The notes beneath the pieces were generated by a model. The model was not told the origin of the DNA, ran no database searches, and saw nothing but the letters and a program-made list of their open reading frames with translations. Shown here piece after piece: positions 1 through 5,029 of a DNA stretch of 5,951 nt. Position 1 is the stretch's first letter, and every line of letters starts with the position of its first letter. This stretch comes from an uncultured Lachnospiraceae bacterium. Its GTDB lineage: Bacteria > Bacillota_A > Clostridia > Lachnospirales > Lachnospiraceae. The translations under genes were made by a program, and so were the position numbers. Location: positions 1 through 5,951 of the forward strand of contig CAMWWF010000196.1 in NCBI GenBank assembly GCA_947177885.1, in the 5' to 3' direction.

Positions 1-1350
1 CCTCACGTCAATGGCAAGAACCGGCGCGGCGTGATAGTCATTTCGGAATATTACGGTGAGCTGACAGGGGCAAAAAGTTATGAGGATATTGACTGGAGCT
101 CGGTCCTTGACAGTTCTCTGGCGGCGGCTGTGAACGGGGAAATCTTCTGTGATGCGGAGGGGAGTTTTACCGCTTTCCGAAATAAGCTGCTACAGGGGTA
201 CACTGAGAAGATACGTCTGTTGAAGATCGCGGAGAACGCCGCGAAGTTTGCGCAGGCTGCGCAATATAATTATACGAGGATGAAAGGCCGGGGAGATGAC
301 CTGACGGCTCAGATCATGGTGTGGAAGGGCATCTGTTATGCCATGAGGTTGCAGCATTACATTGAGAACCGCTATCCTCTCCACGATAAATGGCTGCGAA
401 GGAGTCTGGAGGAAACGGAGGCGGGGAGGGAGCTTTCTCTCTTATTACAGCAGTTGATGCAGGCGATAAATGGCCGGCAGGATGGCAATTGCCGTCAGGA
501 GAGCGTCAGCCGGCAGGACAACGGCGACTGTCAGGAGAGTGTCAGCCGGCAGGACAACGGCGACTGTCAGGAGAGTGTCAGCCGGCGGGATAACGGAATC
601 CGGGAAGCGATAGAGCGGGTGGGAGAATTCTTTGCCGGGGAGATGTATGGTCTGAATATTATCAGCGACATTGAATCTTATCTGGATGCCCACAGCGAGG
701 AACTGGTATATAAGGCGTCACTGGCAGTGAAATCCGATCAGGAACTGGTGGAGGAGATTGCGAAGCTGGAGTTTGAGGCTTTTGACAAGGTTCACAATGA
801 GGGAGGACGCGCCAGCTGCCAGAATGACTGGTTTACTTTTTCAATCATGAGAAAGAGCCAATACCAGACCTGGAACAGAACCATGCTGATGCAGTACCTC
901 TATGATTTTCACAGGGAATATACCCGGGGGCATAATCTGATCGAAGAAAAATACGGCCGTATGATGGCCAGCACGGCACCGGAAAAATACGAGGAGATCA
1001 AGGATCATTTCCCGGAACTGACGGAGGAGAAGCGCAGCATCATTGAACAGATCTGTGATATGCAGGTGGGATGGATGGAGGAATTTGCCGCAGAGTATCC
1101 TGCTCTTGCGAACAACGCCCGCAGTATCCATACCGCTGAGGACAATCCCTTTGACACCTCCTATGAGACTTATCTGCGGGGAGAGCTGGGAACCTATTCC
1201 GATAAAATGCTGGAACTGTACGGCAGATATATTGTGGACTATGCCGGTAAACATAAGAATCTTGCCTACGACATTATGCTGAACAATGTAAAAATGTATG
1301 GTTACGGCAGCCTGGAAGAGGCGGAGGAAATTACCGCAGGAAGCATTTGA
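1..1350 (+). CDS. DUF4037-DUF4125 two-domain protein, 5' end outside window
   Basis: Biochemical role unknown. The frame is open from base 1, so the gene begins upstream; the GTG at 31 is only an internal valine codon (read-in PHVNGKNRRGV). Counting from the first codon, residues 1-140 look like the C-terminal part of DUF4037: RRGV, an NGEIF segment, LLQGY, AQAAQYNYTR and a final RYPLHDKW helix. DUF4037 proteins normally carry a nucleotidyltransferase-like fold in the part that is missing here. Residues 159-199 are a polar tandem-repeat linker. Residues from about 248 to 440 match DUF4125, with NEGGRASCQNDW, IMRKSQYQTWN, a YLRGELGTYS segment and a GYGSLEEAEE end. No signal peptide or membrane segment is visible, so the protein is probably cytosolic. 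Family assignments come from remembered sequence style. Nucleotidyl transfer is inferred from family only, because the catalytic region is outside the window. The gene ends with TGA at 1348-1350. Confidence 0.85.
   Translation, partial: PHVNGKNRRGVIVISEYYGELTGAKSYEDIDWSSVLDSSLAAAVNGEIFCDAEGSFTAFRNKLLQGYTEKIRLLKIAENAAKFAQAAQYNYTRMKGRGDDLTAQIMVWKGICYAMRLQHYIENRYPLHDKWLRRSLEETEAGRELSLLLQQLMQAINGRQDGNCRQESVSRQDNGDCQESVSRQDNGDCQESVSRRDNGIREAIERVGEFFAGEMYGLNIISDIESYLDAHSEELVYKASLAVKSDQELVEEIAKLEFEAFDKVHNEGGRASCQNDWFTFSIMRKSQYQTWNRTMLMQYLYDFHREYTRGHNLIEEKYGRMMASTAPEKYEEIKDHFPELTEEKRSIIEQICDMQVGWMEEFAAEYPALANNARSIHTAEDNPFDTSYETYLRGELGTYSDKMLELYGRYIVDYAGKHKNLAYDIMLNNVKMYGYGSLEEAEEITAGSI
475..597 (+). 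repeat. 36-bp in-frame tandem repeat in a protein linker
   Basis: Three full 36-bp units (475-510, 511-546, 547-582) are followed by a 15-bp partial fourth (583-597). Units 2 and 3 are identical base for base. Unit 1 is diverged and encodes RQDGNCRQESVS, while units 2 and 3 encode RQDNGDCQESVS and the partial copy encodes RRDNG. The period is a multiple of three, so copy-number change keeps the frame. Each full unit adds one cysteine to an otherwise polar, probably disordered stretch between the DUF4037 and DUF4125 regions. Identity of two copies suggests recent duplication by slippage or unequal recombination. Confidence 0.95.
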
Positions 1351-1374
1351 TCTGTCACAAGATGGCGGTAAAAT
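1347..1374 (+). promoter_or_regulatory. Candidate sigma-A type promoter for the beta-galactosidase gene
   Basis: TTGATC at 1347-1352 (four of six consensus bases) lies 16 bp before TAAAAT at 1369-1374 (five of six). The -35 box overlaps the stop codon of the upstream gene. Transcription would start near 1381 and leave a leader of about 170 bases before the ATG at 1555, containing the hairpins at 1378-1392 and 1474-1507. This is inferred from consensus only; readthrough from the upstream gene is also possible because no clear terminator lies between them. Confidence 0.35.
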
Positions 1375-1377
1375 GAA

Positions 1378-1392
1378 CAGCGGCATCCGCTG
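1378..1392 (+). other. Short perfect hairpin just after the upstream gene
   Basis: CAGCGG (1378-1383) and CCGCTG (1387-1392) form a six-pair stem around a three-base loop. No T-run follows, so it is not a typical intrinsic terminator. It sits where the transcript from the candidate 1347-1374 promoter would begin. Confidence 0.4.
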
Positions 1393-1473
1393 AAGCTGTG
1401 ATCAGAGCATTCGGGGACCTCCCAACGGCTGTCAATGACTTTGCCGAAGAGGATCCGGATGACGCGGAACCAA

Positions 1474-1507
1474 CGTAACAGTTCAGACGGGTCACTGAAC
1501 TGTTACG
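1474..1507 (+). repeat. Perfect 12-bp inverted repeat in the beta-galactosidase leader
   Basis: CGTAACAGTTCA (1474-1485) is the exact reverse complement of TGAACTGTTACG (1496-1507), with ten bases between. One more G-C pair inside (1486 with 1495) makes 13 pairs and an eight-base loop. The stem is only moderately GC-rich and is followed by GAACAAACTG rather than a T-run, so an intrinsic terminator is unlikely. It could be an operator for a dimeric repressor, a leader RNA hairpin, or a dispersed palindromic repeat. It ends 47 bases before the likely ATG of the GH35 gene. Its first bases, with one flanking A, give ACGTAACAG, which also occurs in the trxB leader at 5010-5018. Confidence 0.85.
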
Positions 1508-1518
1508 AACAAACTGCC

Positions 1519-1557
1519 GTATGGTGATGATTGAACAGAAAGTATGGTGATAAAATG
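1519..1557 (+). promoter_or_regulatory. Duplicated GTATGGTGAT ribosome-site-like decamer and start choice for GH35 gene
   Basis: GTATGGTGAT occurs at 1519-1528 and again at 1542-1551. GGTGAT matches the 3' half of an ideal Shine-Dalgarno sequence. The second copy lies three bases before ATG 1555. The first lies two bases before an in-frame TTG at 1531. I prefer the ATG because homology-like sequence begins soon after it and the eight residues from TTG add nothing recognisable. A ten-codon frame ATG 1521 to TGA 1550 starts inside the first copy and stops just before the GH35 ATG, so short upstream translation is possible but unproven. Confidence 0.5.
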
Positions 1558-3300
1558 GGTACAGTTGAGATCAGGGACACTTTCTATATAAACGGAAATC
1601 CGTTCAAGATTATTTCAGGCGCTTTTCATTATTTCAGGACAGTGCCGGAGTACTGGCAGGATCGTCTGGAGAAGCTGAAGGCCATGGGGTGTAATACGGT
1701 GGAAACATACATTCCCTGGAATCTCCACGAGCCTGAGCCGGGAAGTTTTTGCTTTGACGGTATTTTGGATGTGGAGCACTTTATCCGTCTGGCGCAGGAG
1801 CTGGGGCTGTATGTCATTATCAGACCCTCCCCCTATATATGCGCAGAGTGGGAATTCGGAGGGCTGCCCGCGTGGCTGCTGCGGGAGGACGGCATGCGGC
1901 TGCGGATCTGTTATGAGCCCTTTTTGAGGCATGTGGCGGCCTACTATAAGGTGCTCATGCCGAGGATCACATCGTGGCAGTTTACTGAAGGCGGCCCCGT
2001 GATCCTGATGCAGGTGGAGAACGAGTACGGTTATTACGCAAATGATAAGGATTATTTGCGGGAAATCCGCAGGCTGATGGTGGAAAACGGTGTCAATGTG
2101 CCGCTGGTCACTTCTGACGGTCCCTATCCGGAAAGCTTCAACGGCGGAAAACTGGAAGATGCTCTGCCCACGGGAAATTTCGGTTCCCGGACAGAGGAGC
2201 GGTTCGCGGTACTGGAGAAGTATACGGATGGCGGACCTCTTATGTGCACGGAATTCTGGGTGGGATGGTTCGACCACTGGGGAAACGGCGGACACATGCG
2301 TGGGAATCTGGAGGAAAGCGTCAAAGACCTGGACAGGATGCTGGAGCTCGGACATGTCAATATCTATATGTTTGAGGGCGGAACGAATTTCGGTTTTATG
2401 AACGGCTCCAATTATTATGACGTATTGACACCGGATGTGACCTCCTATGATTACGACGGGGTGCTCACGGAGGATGGGCAGATCACGGAAAAGTACCGCA
2501 GATACCGGGAGGTTATCGGAAAGTATACGGATCTTCCCGATGTAAAATTCACCACGGATATCAAGAGAAAAGCTTATGGAACGTTGACCGTACAGGCGAA
2601 GACAGGTCTGTTCTCCAATCTGGATAATCTGAGCAGCTGTAAGGAAAGCGTGTACCCTCAGTCCATGGAGTGTCTGGGGCAGAATTACGGATATATTCTC
2701 TATCGCTCCAGTCTGGATACGGAGGAGAATCTGGATAAGATCAGACTGTGGGAGGCAAATGACCGGGCCAATATCTGGGTGGAGGATAAGCCGGTGCTGA
2801 CACTGTACGACAGGGAGCTTCTGGAAGAGCATGAGCCGAAATACCCTACCGATAAGGGAGACCGTCTGGATATTCTGGTGGAGAATATGGGACGTGTGAA
2901 TTTCGGTCCACGCATGGAGCATCAGAGAAAGGGGATCGGACAGTGCGTCCAGATCAACGGTCATATGCACAATCACTGGCAGCAGTATCCTCTGCCGCTG
3001 GATCACATGGAACGTGTGGACTTTGAGCGTCCTTATGTTGCGGGAACGCCCTCTTTCCATCGTTTTGCGTTCGAGGCGGAGGAGACTGCGGATACCTTTC
3101 TTGATTTTGCGGGATGGGGAAAGGGCTGCGCTTTTGTGAACGGATTTCATATTGGAAGATTCTGGGAGATCGGGCCCCAGAAGAGATTATATATTCCCGC
3201 TCCTTTACTGAAAAGAGGCTTGAATGAGATTATTTTGTTTGAGACGGACGGTAAGGTATCCGAGACGATAACCTTAGCGGATCAGCCGGATATTGGCTGA
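1555..3300 (+). CDS. GH35 beta-galactosidase, intracellular
   Basis: Glycoside hydrolase family 35 retaining beta-galactosidase, removing terminal beta-galactose from oligosaccharides or glycans. From the ATG at 1555 it has 581 residues, the usual length of bacterial GH35 enzymes of the BgaC type. The TIM-barrel domain fills roughly residues 10-325. Diagnostic stretches are SGAFHYFR, NTVETYIPWNLHEPEPG, PYICAEWEFGGLPAWLL, QVENEYGYY and CTEFWVGWFDHWG. The proton donor is Glu157 (codon 2023-2025) and the nucleophile Glu233 (codon 2251-2253), by analogy with characterised GH35 enzymes. The C-terminal part contains beta-sandwich, galactose-binding type sequence, including GWGKG near 520 and NGFHIGRFW. 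There is no signal peptide, so it probably acts on imported sugars. BgaC relatives prefer beta-1,3-linked galactose; that preference here is inference. No transporter or sugar regulator is adjacent. The segment FEGGTNFGF has Glu at a position that varies in the family. Confidence 0.97.
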   Translation: MGTVEIRDTFYINGNPFKIISGAFHYFRTVPEYWQDRLEKLKAMGCNTVETYIPWNLHEPEPGSFCFDGILDVEHFIRLAQELGLYVIIRPSPYICAEWEFGGLPAWLLREDGMRLRICYEPFLRHVAAYYKVLMPRITSWQFTEGGPVILMQVENEYGYYANDKDYLREIRRLMVENGVNVPLVTSDGPYPESFNGGKLEDALPTGNFGSRTEERFAVLEKYTDGGPLMCTEFWVGWFDHWGNGGHMRGNLEESVKDLDRMLELGHVNIYMFEGGTNFGFMNGSNYYDVLTPDVTSYDYDGVLTEDGQITEKYRRYREVIGKYTDLPDVKFTTDIKRKAYGTLTVQAKTGLFSNLDNLSSCKESVYPQSMECLGQNYGYILYRSSLDTEENLDKIRLWEANDRANIWVEDKPVLTLYDRELLEEHEPKYPTDKGDRLDILVENMGRVNFGPRMEHQRKGIGQCVQINGHMHNHWQQYPLPLDHMERVDFERPYVAGTPSFHRFAFEAEETADTFLDFAGWGKGCAFVNGFHIGRFWEIGPQKRLYIPAPLLKRGLNEIILFETDGKVSETITLADQPDIG

Positions 3301-3350
3301 AATTTCTGCACATACTATCCATTACATTGAATCAGTCAAATTCGATGCAT

Positions 3351-3387
3351 CAGGCAGGTCGATATGAGCGACCGGCTGTCATGCCTG
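3351..3387 (+). other. Possible nested hairpin downstream of GH35 gene
   Basis: The outer arms CAGGCA (3351-3356) and TGCCTG (3382-3387) enclose a second stem, GGTCG (3357-3361) with CGACC (3369-3373). The outer stem can be lengthened by ATG/CAT pairing if three bases are bulged on the left. No T-run follows, so it fits a 3' UTR structure or weak factor-dependent end better than an intrinsic terminator. Chance pairing is possible. Confidence 0.35.
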
Positions 3388-3602
3388 CATGGCGGTCGGA
3401 AGCCTGTGATCTGATATACCTGTGAAAATTTGCGGCAAACAGCGGTTGTGAACGGCATCTGTGGGAATGGTGCAATTGTGAGAGCCCATGAAGTTACAGG
3501 CGCTCGGGCGGCGGAAGTGATTCGGCCGGTAAAGGCATGATCCGGACGGATGCGGGGCAATTGCCGTGGAACGCAACAGGCGCGATGGACGCAATGGAAC
3601 AG

Positions 3603-3609
3603 AAAGGAG
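3603..3609 (+). promoter_or_regulatory. Ribosome binding site that decides the small-gene start
   Basis: AAAGGAG ends one base before an in-frame ATG at 3611, too close for use, and ten bases before the ATG at 3620. The spacing therefore points to 3620, rather than 3611 or the longer frame from GTG 3566. Confidence 0.75.
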
Positions 3610-3619
3610 TATGTGCAGT

Positions 3620-3880
3620 ATGGATATCAATAATACGGGCGGACTGGCGTCAGGGACGCTGGGGATGACAGATATGCCGCTTGGTTTCGGTTTTGCTCTG
3701 GCTGCGAATGAAGATGCCATGAAGAGCTATGCGTCTCTCACGGAGACGGAGAGGGAGCATCTGATCATGCGCTGCAAGGATGCGAAATCCAAGCAGGAGA
3801 TGCAGAAGATTGTGGATTCGCTGGTATCGGACGCGGATGTCAGGGCGATCGCCCAGGAAGAGCGGGAGAAGCTGAGCTGA
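3620..3880 (+). CDS. Small conserved-looking protein of unknown function (86 aa)
   Basis: I do not recognise a named family. The protein starts MDINNTGGLASG, has a Gly-rich apolar stretch (MPLGFGFALAANEDAM), then a charged, probably helical half containing SYASLTETEREHLI and AKSKQEMQKIVDSL, ending in EEREKLS. The 'Ala-Ser-Leu-Thr/Ser-x-x-x-Arg ... AKSKQEM' pattern resembles short Lachnospiraceae proteins I remember as hypothetical, and loosely recalls the C-terminal helices of YdeI/OmpD-associated proteins; neither link is secure. There is no signal peptide, and the apolar patch is too short and broken to be a clear membrane segment. A good ribosome site, normal codon use and a clean stop at 3878-3880 support a real gene. 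It stands alone, 319 bases after the GH35 gene and convergent with the SDR gene. Confidence 0.75.
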   Translation: MDINNTGGLASGTLGMTDMPLGFGFALAANEDAMKSYASLTETEREHLIMRCKDAKSKQEMQKIVDSLVSDADVRAIAQEEREKLS

Positions 3881-4004
3881 GAGATACGTCCCGGACCCGG
3901 GTTACGGGGTGTCTTTGCGGTAGTTGGAAGTTGTCGGAGAATTCAACTGTGCCCGCAGAAAGAAGATGATAATTCAGGCAGGGCATCCGACCAAAGGATC
4001 TGCA

Positions 4005-4035
4005 GATGGCGGAGGGATCAATACCATCCGCCATC
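4005..4035. terminator. Hairpin over the SDR stop codon in the convergent intergenic region
   Basis: GATGGCGGA (4005-4013) is the exact reverse complement of TCCGCCATC (4027-4035), a nine-pair stem that can gain two more pairs inside past one mismatch. It spans the SDR stop codon (4018-4020) and its last Asp-Gly-Gly-Trp codons. On the forward strand TATTGTTATG follows, a weak T-rich tail; on the reverse strand no T-run follows. It may act as a weak end for transcripts of the small gene, or for both genes, but the arm inside the SDR gene could simply reflect its coding need. Confidence 0.4.
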
Positions 4036-4755
4036 TATTGTTATGATCTGTCCCGTCATGTATTCGGGGGCTTCCGCAATCTGCAGGATCAGCTTTGCGG
4101 CTTCCATGGGATCCCCCAGGCGGTCAGCGGGTATTTCCTCTTTCAGGGCCTCCATATCCTCCGGTGAGAGACAATGGTTCATGGAAGTTTCCATGACGCC
4201 GCAGGCGATGGCATTGACCTGTATGTTGCTGGGGGCAAGCTCCTTGGCCAGGGCCCTGGTGAAGCTGTTGACCCCGCCCTTGGAGGCGGAGTAGGCTGTT
4301 TCCATGGATGCGCCCACGTTACCCCATACGGAGGAAACATTGATGATCCTGCCCCGGTGCTTTTGCAGCATAAGGGGAATGGCATGCTTACAGGTGTAGA
4401 AGCAGGCATCCAGATTCACGGAGATCACTCTGTGCCATTGCGCTTCCGTCATATCGGAGAGCAGGCCCAGGTGGGCGATCCCGGCATTGTTTACCAGTAC
4501 GTCCAGGGTGTCTATGTGAGAAAAGAGCTTTTCCACATCCCCGTAAATTCCCATGTCGGCGCGGATAGGGGTACAGGAAACATGGTATTCCGCACCCAGT
4601 CTGCGGGCCAGGGTTTCCAGCTCAGCCATGGAATTATGGCAGGTCAGGAACAGGTCATATCCCTTCCGGGCGAAGGCTTCCGCGGTGGATTTTCCGATTC
4701 CTCTGGAGGCGCCTGTGATGAGGGCTGTTTTGCGTTCGTTGGATATTGAAGTCAT
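4018..4755 (-). CDS. Classical SDR NAD(P)-dependent oxidoreductase (FabG-like; possible EF-P 5-aminopentanone reductase)
   Basis: A 245-residue short-chain dehydrogenase/reductase with a Rossmann fold, length typical of classical SDRs. Visible motifs are the nucleotide-binding TGASRGIG at 14-21, NNAG at 89-92 and the catalytic tetrad Asn114, Ser142, Tyr155 and Lys159 (YSASK). It ends in IDGGWY, a common SDR finish. The usual Pro-Gly after the catalytic region is Cys185-Gly186 (AIACGVMET). Annotation as 3-oxoacyl-ACP reductase would be generic. The VSSVWGNVGAS, AKELAPSNIQVNAIACG and EEIPADRLG segments resemble clostridial proteins called EF-P 5-aminopentanone reductase (YmfI-like), which finish a lysine modification on elongation factor P; that is inference and no efp gene is nearby. 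The ATG at 4755-4753 has a good ribosome site and its own promoter. Transcribed alone, divergent from trxB. Confidence 0.93.
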   Translation of the reverse strand: MTSISNERKTALITGASRGIGKSTAEAFARKGYDLFLTCHNSMAELETLARRLGAEYHVSCTPIRADMGIYGDVEKLFSHIDTLDVLVNNAGIAHLGLLSDMTEAQWHRVISVNLDACFYTCKHAIPLMLQKHRGRIINVSSVWGNVGASMETAYSASKGGVNSFTRALAKELAPSNIQVNAIACGVMETSMNHCLSPEDMEALKEEIPADRLGDPMEAAKLILQIAEAPEYMTGQIITIDGGWY

Positions 4756-4760
4756 AATTT

Positions 4761-4768
4761 TCCTTTCT
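4761..4768 (-). promoter_or_regulatory. Ribosome binding site of the SDR gene
   Basis: Reverse-strand AGAAAGGA lies five bases (AAATT) before the ATG at 4755. It fixes the start and leaves only a nine-residue tail before the first beta strand of the fold. Confidence 0.8.
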
Positions 4769-4829
4769 GACCGGATGGAGTACGGGAGTGTGTTGGAAAA
4801 GCATTTCCCCGGTTTGCACGCCCTGTACC

Positions 4830-4858
4830 ATTATAACATTCTCCGCCTTGCTTTTCCA
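4830..4858 (-). promoter_or_regulatory. Strong sigma-A type promoter of the SDR gene
   Basis: On the reverse strand the -10 box is a perfect TATAAT (4835-4830) preceded by TGT, giving an extended -10. Exactly 17 bases upstream is TGGAAA (4858-4853), four of six matches to the -35 consensus. Transcription should start near 4823 and leave a leader of roughly 68 bases before the ATG. Confidence 0.75.
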
Positions 4859-4876
4859 TTCCAAAACTGTTAAACT
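4848..4876 (+). promoter_or_regulatory. Candidate trxB promoter abutting the SDR promoter
   Basis: TTGCTT (4848-4853) and TAAACT (4871-4876) are 17 bases apart, and the -10 box is preceded by TGT. The match is weaker than for the SDR promoter. The two -35 boxes share base 4853, so the promoters would be back to back. The resulting trxB leader would be close to 150 bases. Confidence 0.4.
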
Positions 4877-5029
4877 AAACATGATTGTTCCACTGCGTCT
4901 CCCCAATCGGGTCCTGAATCCCGCAAAGTGTGACGCATATCCCGAGGATAGCATTTTCGGACACACTCCGGAATATATGAGGGGACAATGGGGGAGAGCT
5001 AATAGCAAAACGTAACAGGAGAATTCAAT
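4877..5029 (+). other. trxB leader region
   Basis: No clear riboswitch, attenuator or terminator is recognised in this stretch. A forward frame from ATG 4788 to TAA 5015 (75 codons) runs through it but also through the SDR promoter and has no ribosome site, so it is not called as a gene. ACGTAACAG at 5010-5018 matches the left arm and one flanking base of the inverted repeat at 1474-1507. AGGAG at 5017-5021 is the trxB ribosome site. Confidence 0.45.
5017..5021 (+). promoter_or_regulatory. Ribosome binding site of trxB
   Basis: AGGAG lies eight bases before the ATG at 5030, an ordinary spacing that confirms the start chosen from the FAD-binding motif close to the N-terminus. Confidence 0.85.

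Larger units (their letters stand above)
3301..3619. other. Gene-less stretch between GH35 gene and small protein gene
   Basis: I find no supported gene here on either strand. Forward frames are broken by stops and lack ribosome sites. The two reverse-strand open frames (3336-3560 and 3379-3720) look non-coding in composition, and the second runs over the small gene. Visible items are the nested hairpin at 3351-3387 and a ten-base palindrome GGCAATTGCC at 3556-3565. No clear terminator with a T-run and no strong promoter is evident, so how the small gene is transcribed is not resolved. Confidence 0.6.

Noticed and set aside
484..493. Palindrome GGCAATTGCC seen here and again at 3556-3565
   Set aside because: Ten-base match with unrelated flanks; one copy is within the coding repeat. 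Probably chance.
475..597. CRISPR-like array
   Set aside because: Units are directly adjacent with no spacers and encode protein in frame; this is a coding tandem repeat.
841..1386. A 181-codon reverse-strand frame opposite the DUF4125 region
   Set aside because: Overlaps a coherent DUF4125 domain on the other strand and lacks recognisable motifs.
1615..3150. A 511-codon open frame on the reverse strand, opposite the GH35 gene
   Set aside because: It lies wholly within a clear GH35 gene whose catalytic motifs are intact. Its translation is rich in His, Ile, Gln and Arg without domain-like sequence, as expected of an antisense shadow.
3379..3720. A 113-codon reverse-strand frame across the gene-less stretch and the small gene
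   Set aside because: Pro-, Ser- and Arg-rich translation without motifs, overlapping a better supported forward gene.
3843..3854. Perfect 12-bp palindrome GGGCGATCGCCC in the small gene
   Set aside because: A single copy inside coding sequence (Arg-Ala-Ile-Ala); most simply a codon coincidence rather than a site.
3890..3901. Possible terminator after the small gene (CCCG/CGGG arms)
   Set aside because: The stem is only four pairs and no T-run follows.
4174..4749. A 191-codon forward frame opposite the SDR gene
   Set aside because: Gly- and His-rich shadow of a well-supported SDR with complete catalytic motifs; no ribosome site.
4788..5015. A 75-codon forward frame ending 14 bases before trxB
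   Set aside because: It runs through the strong SDR promoter and the candidate trxB promoter and has no ribosome site at its ATG. Its last part looks somewhat protein-like, so it is mentioned with the shared 9-mer, but not called.
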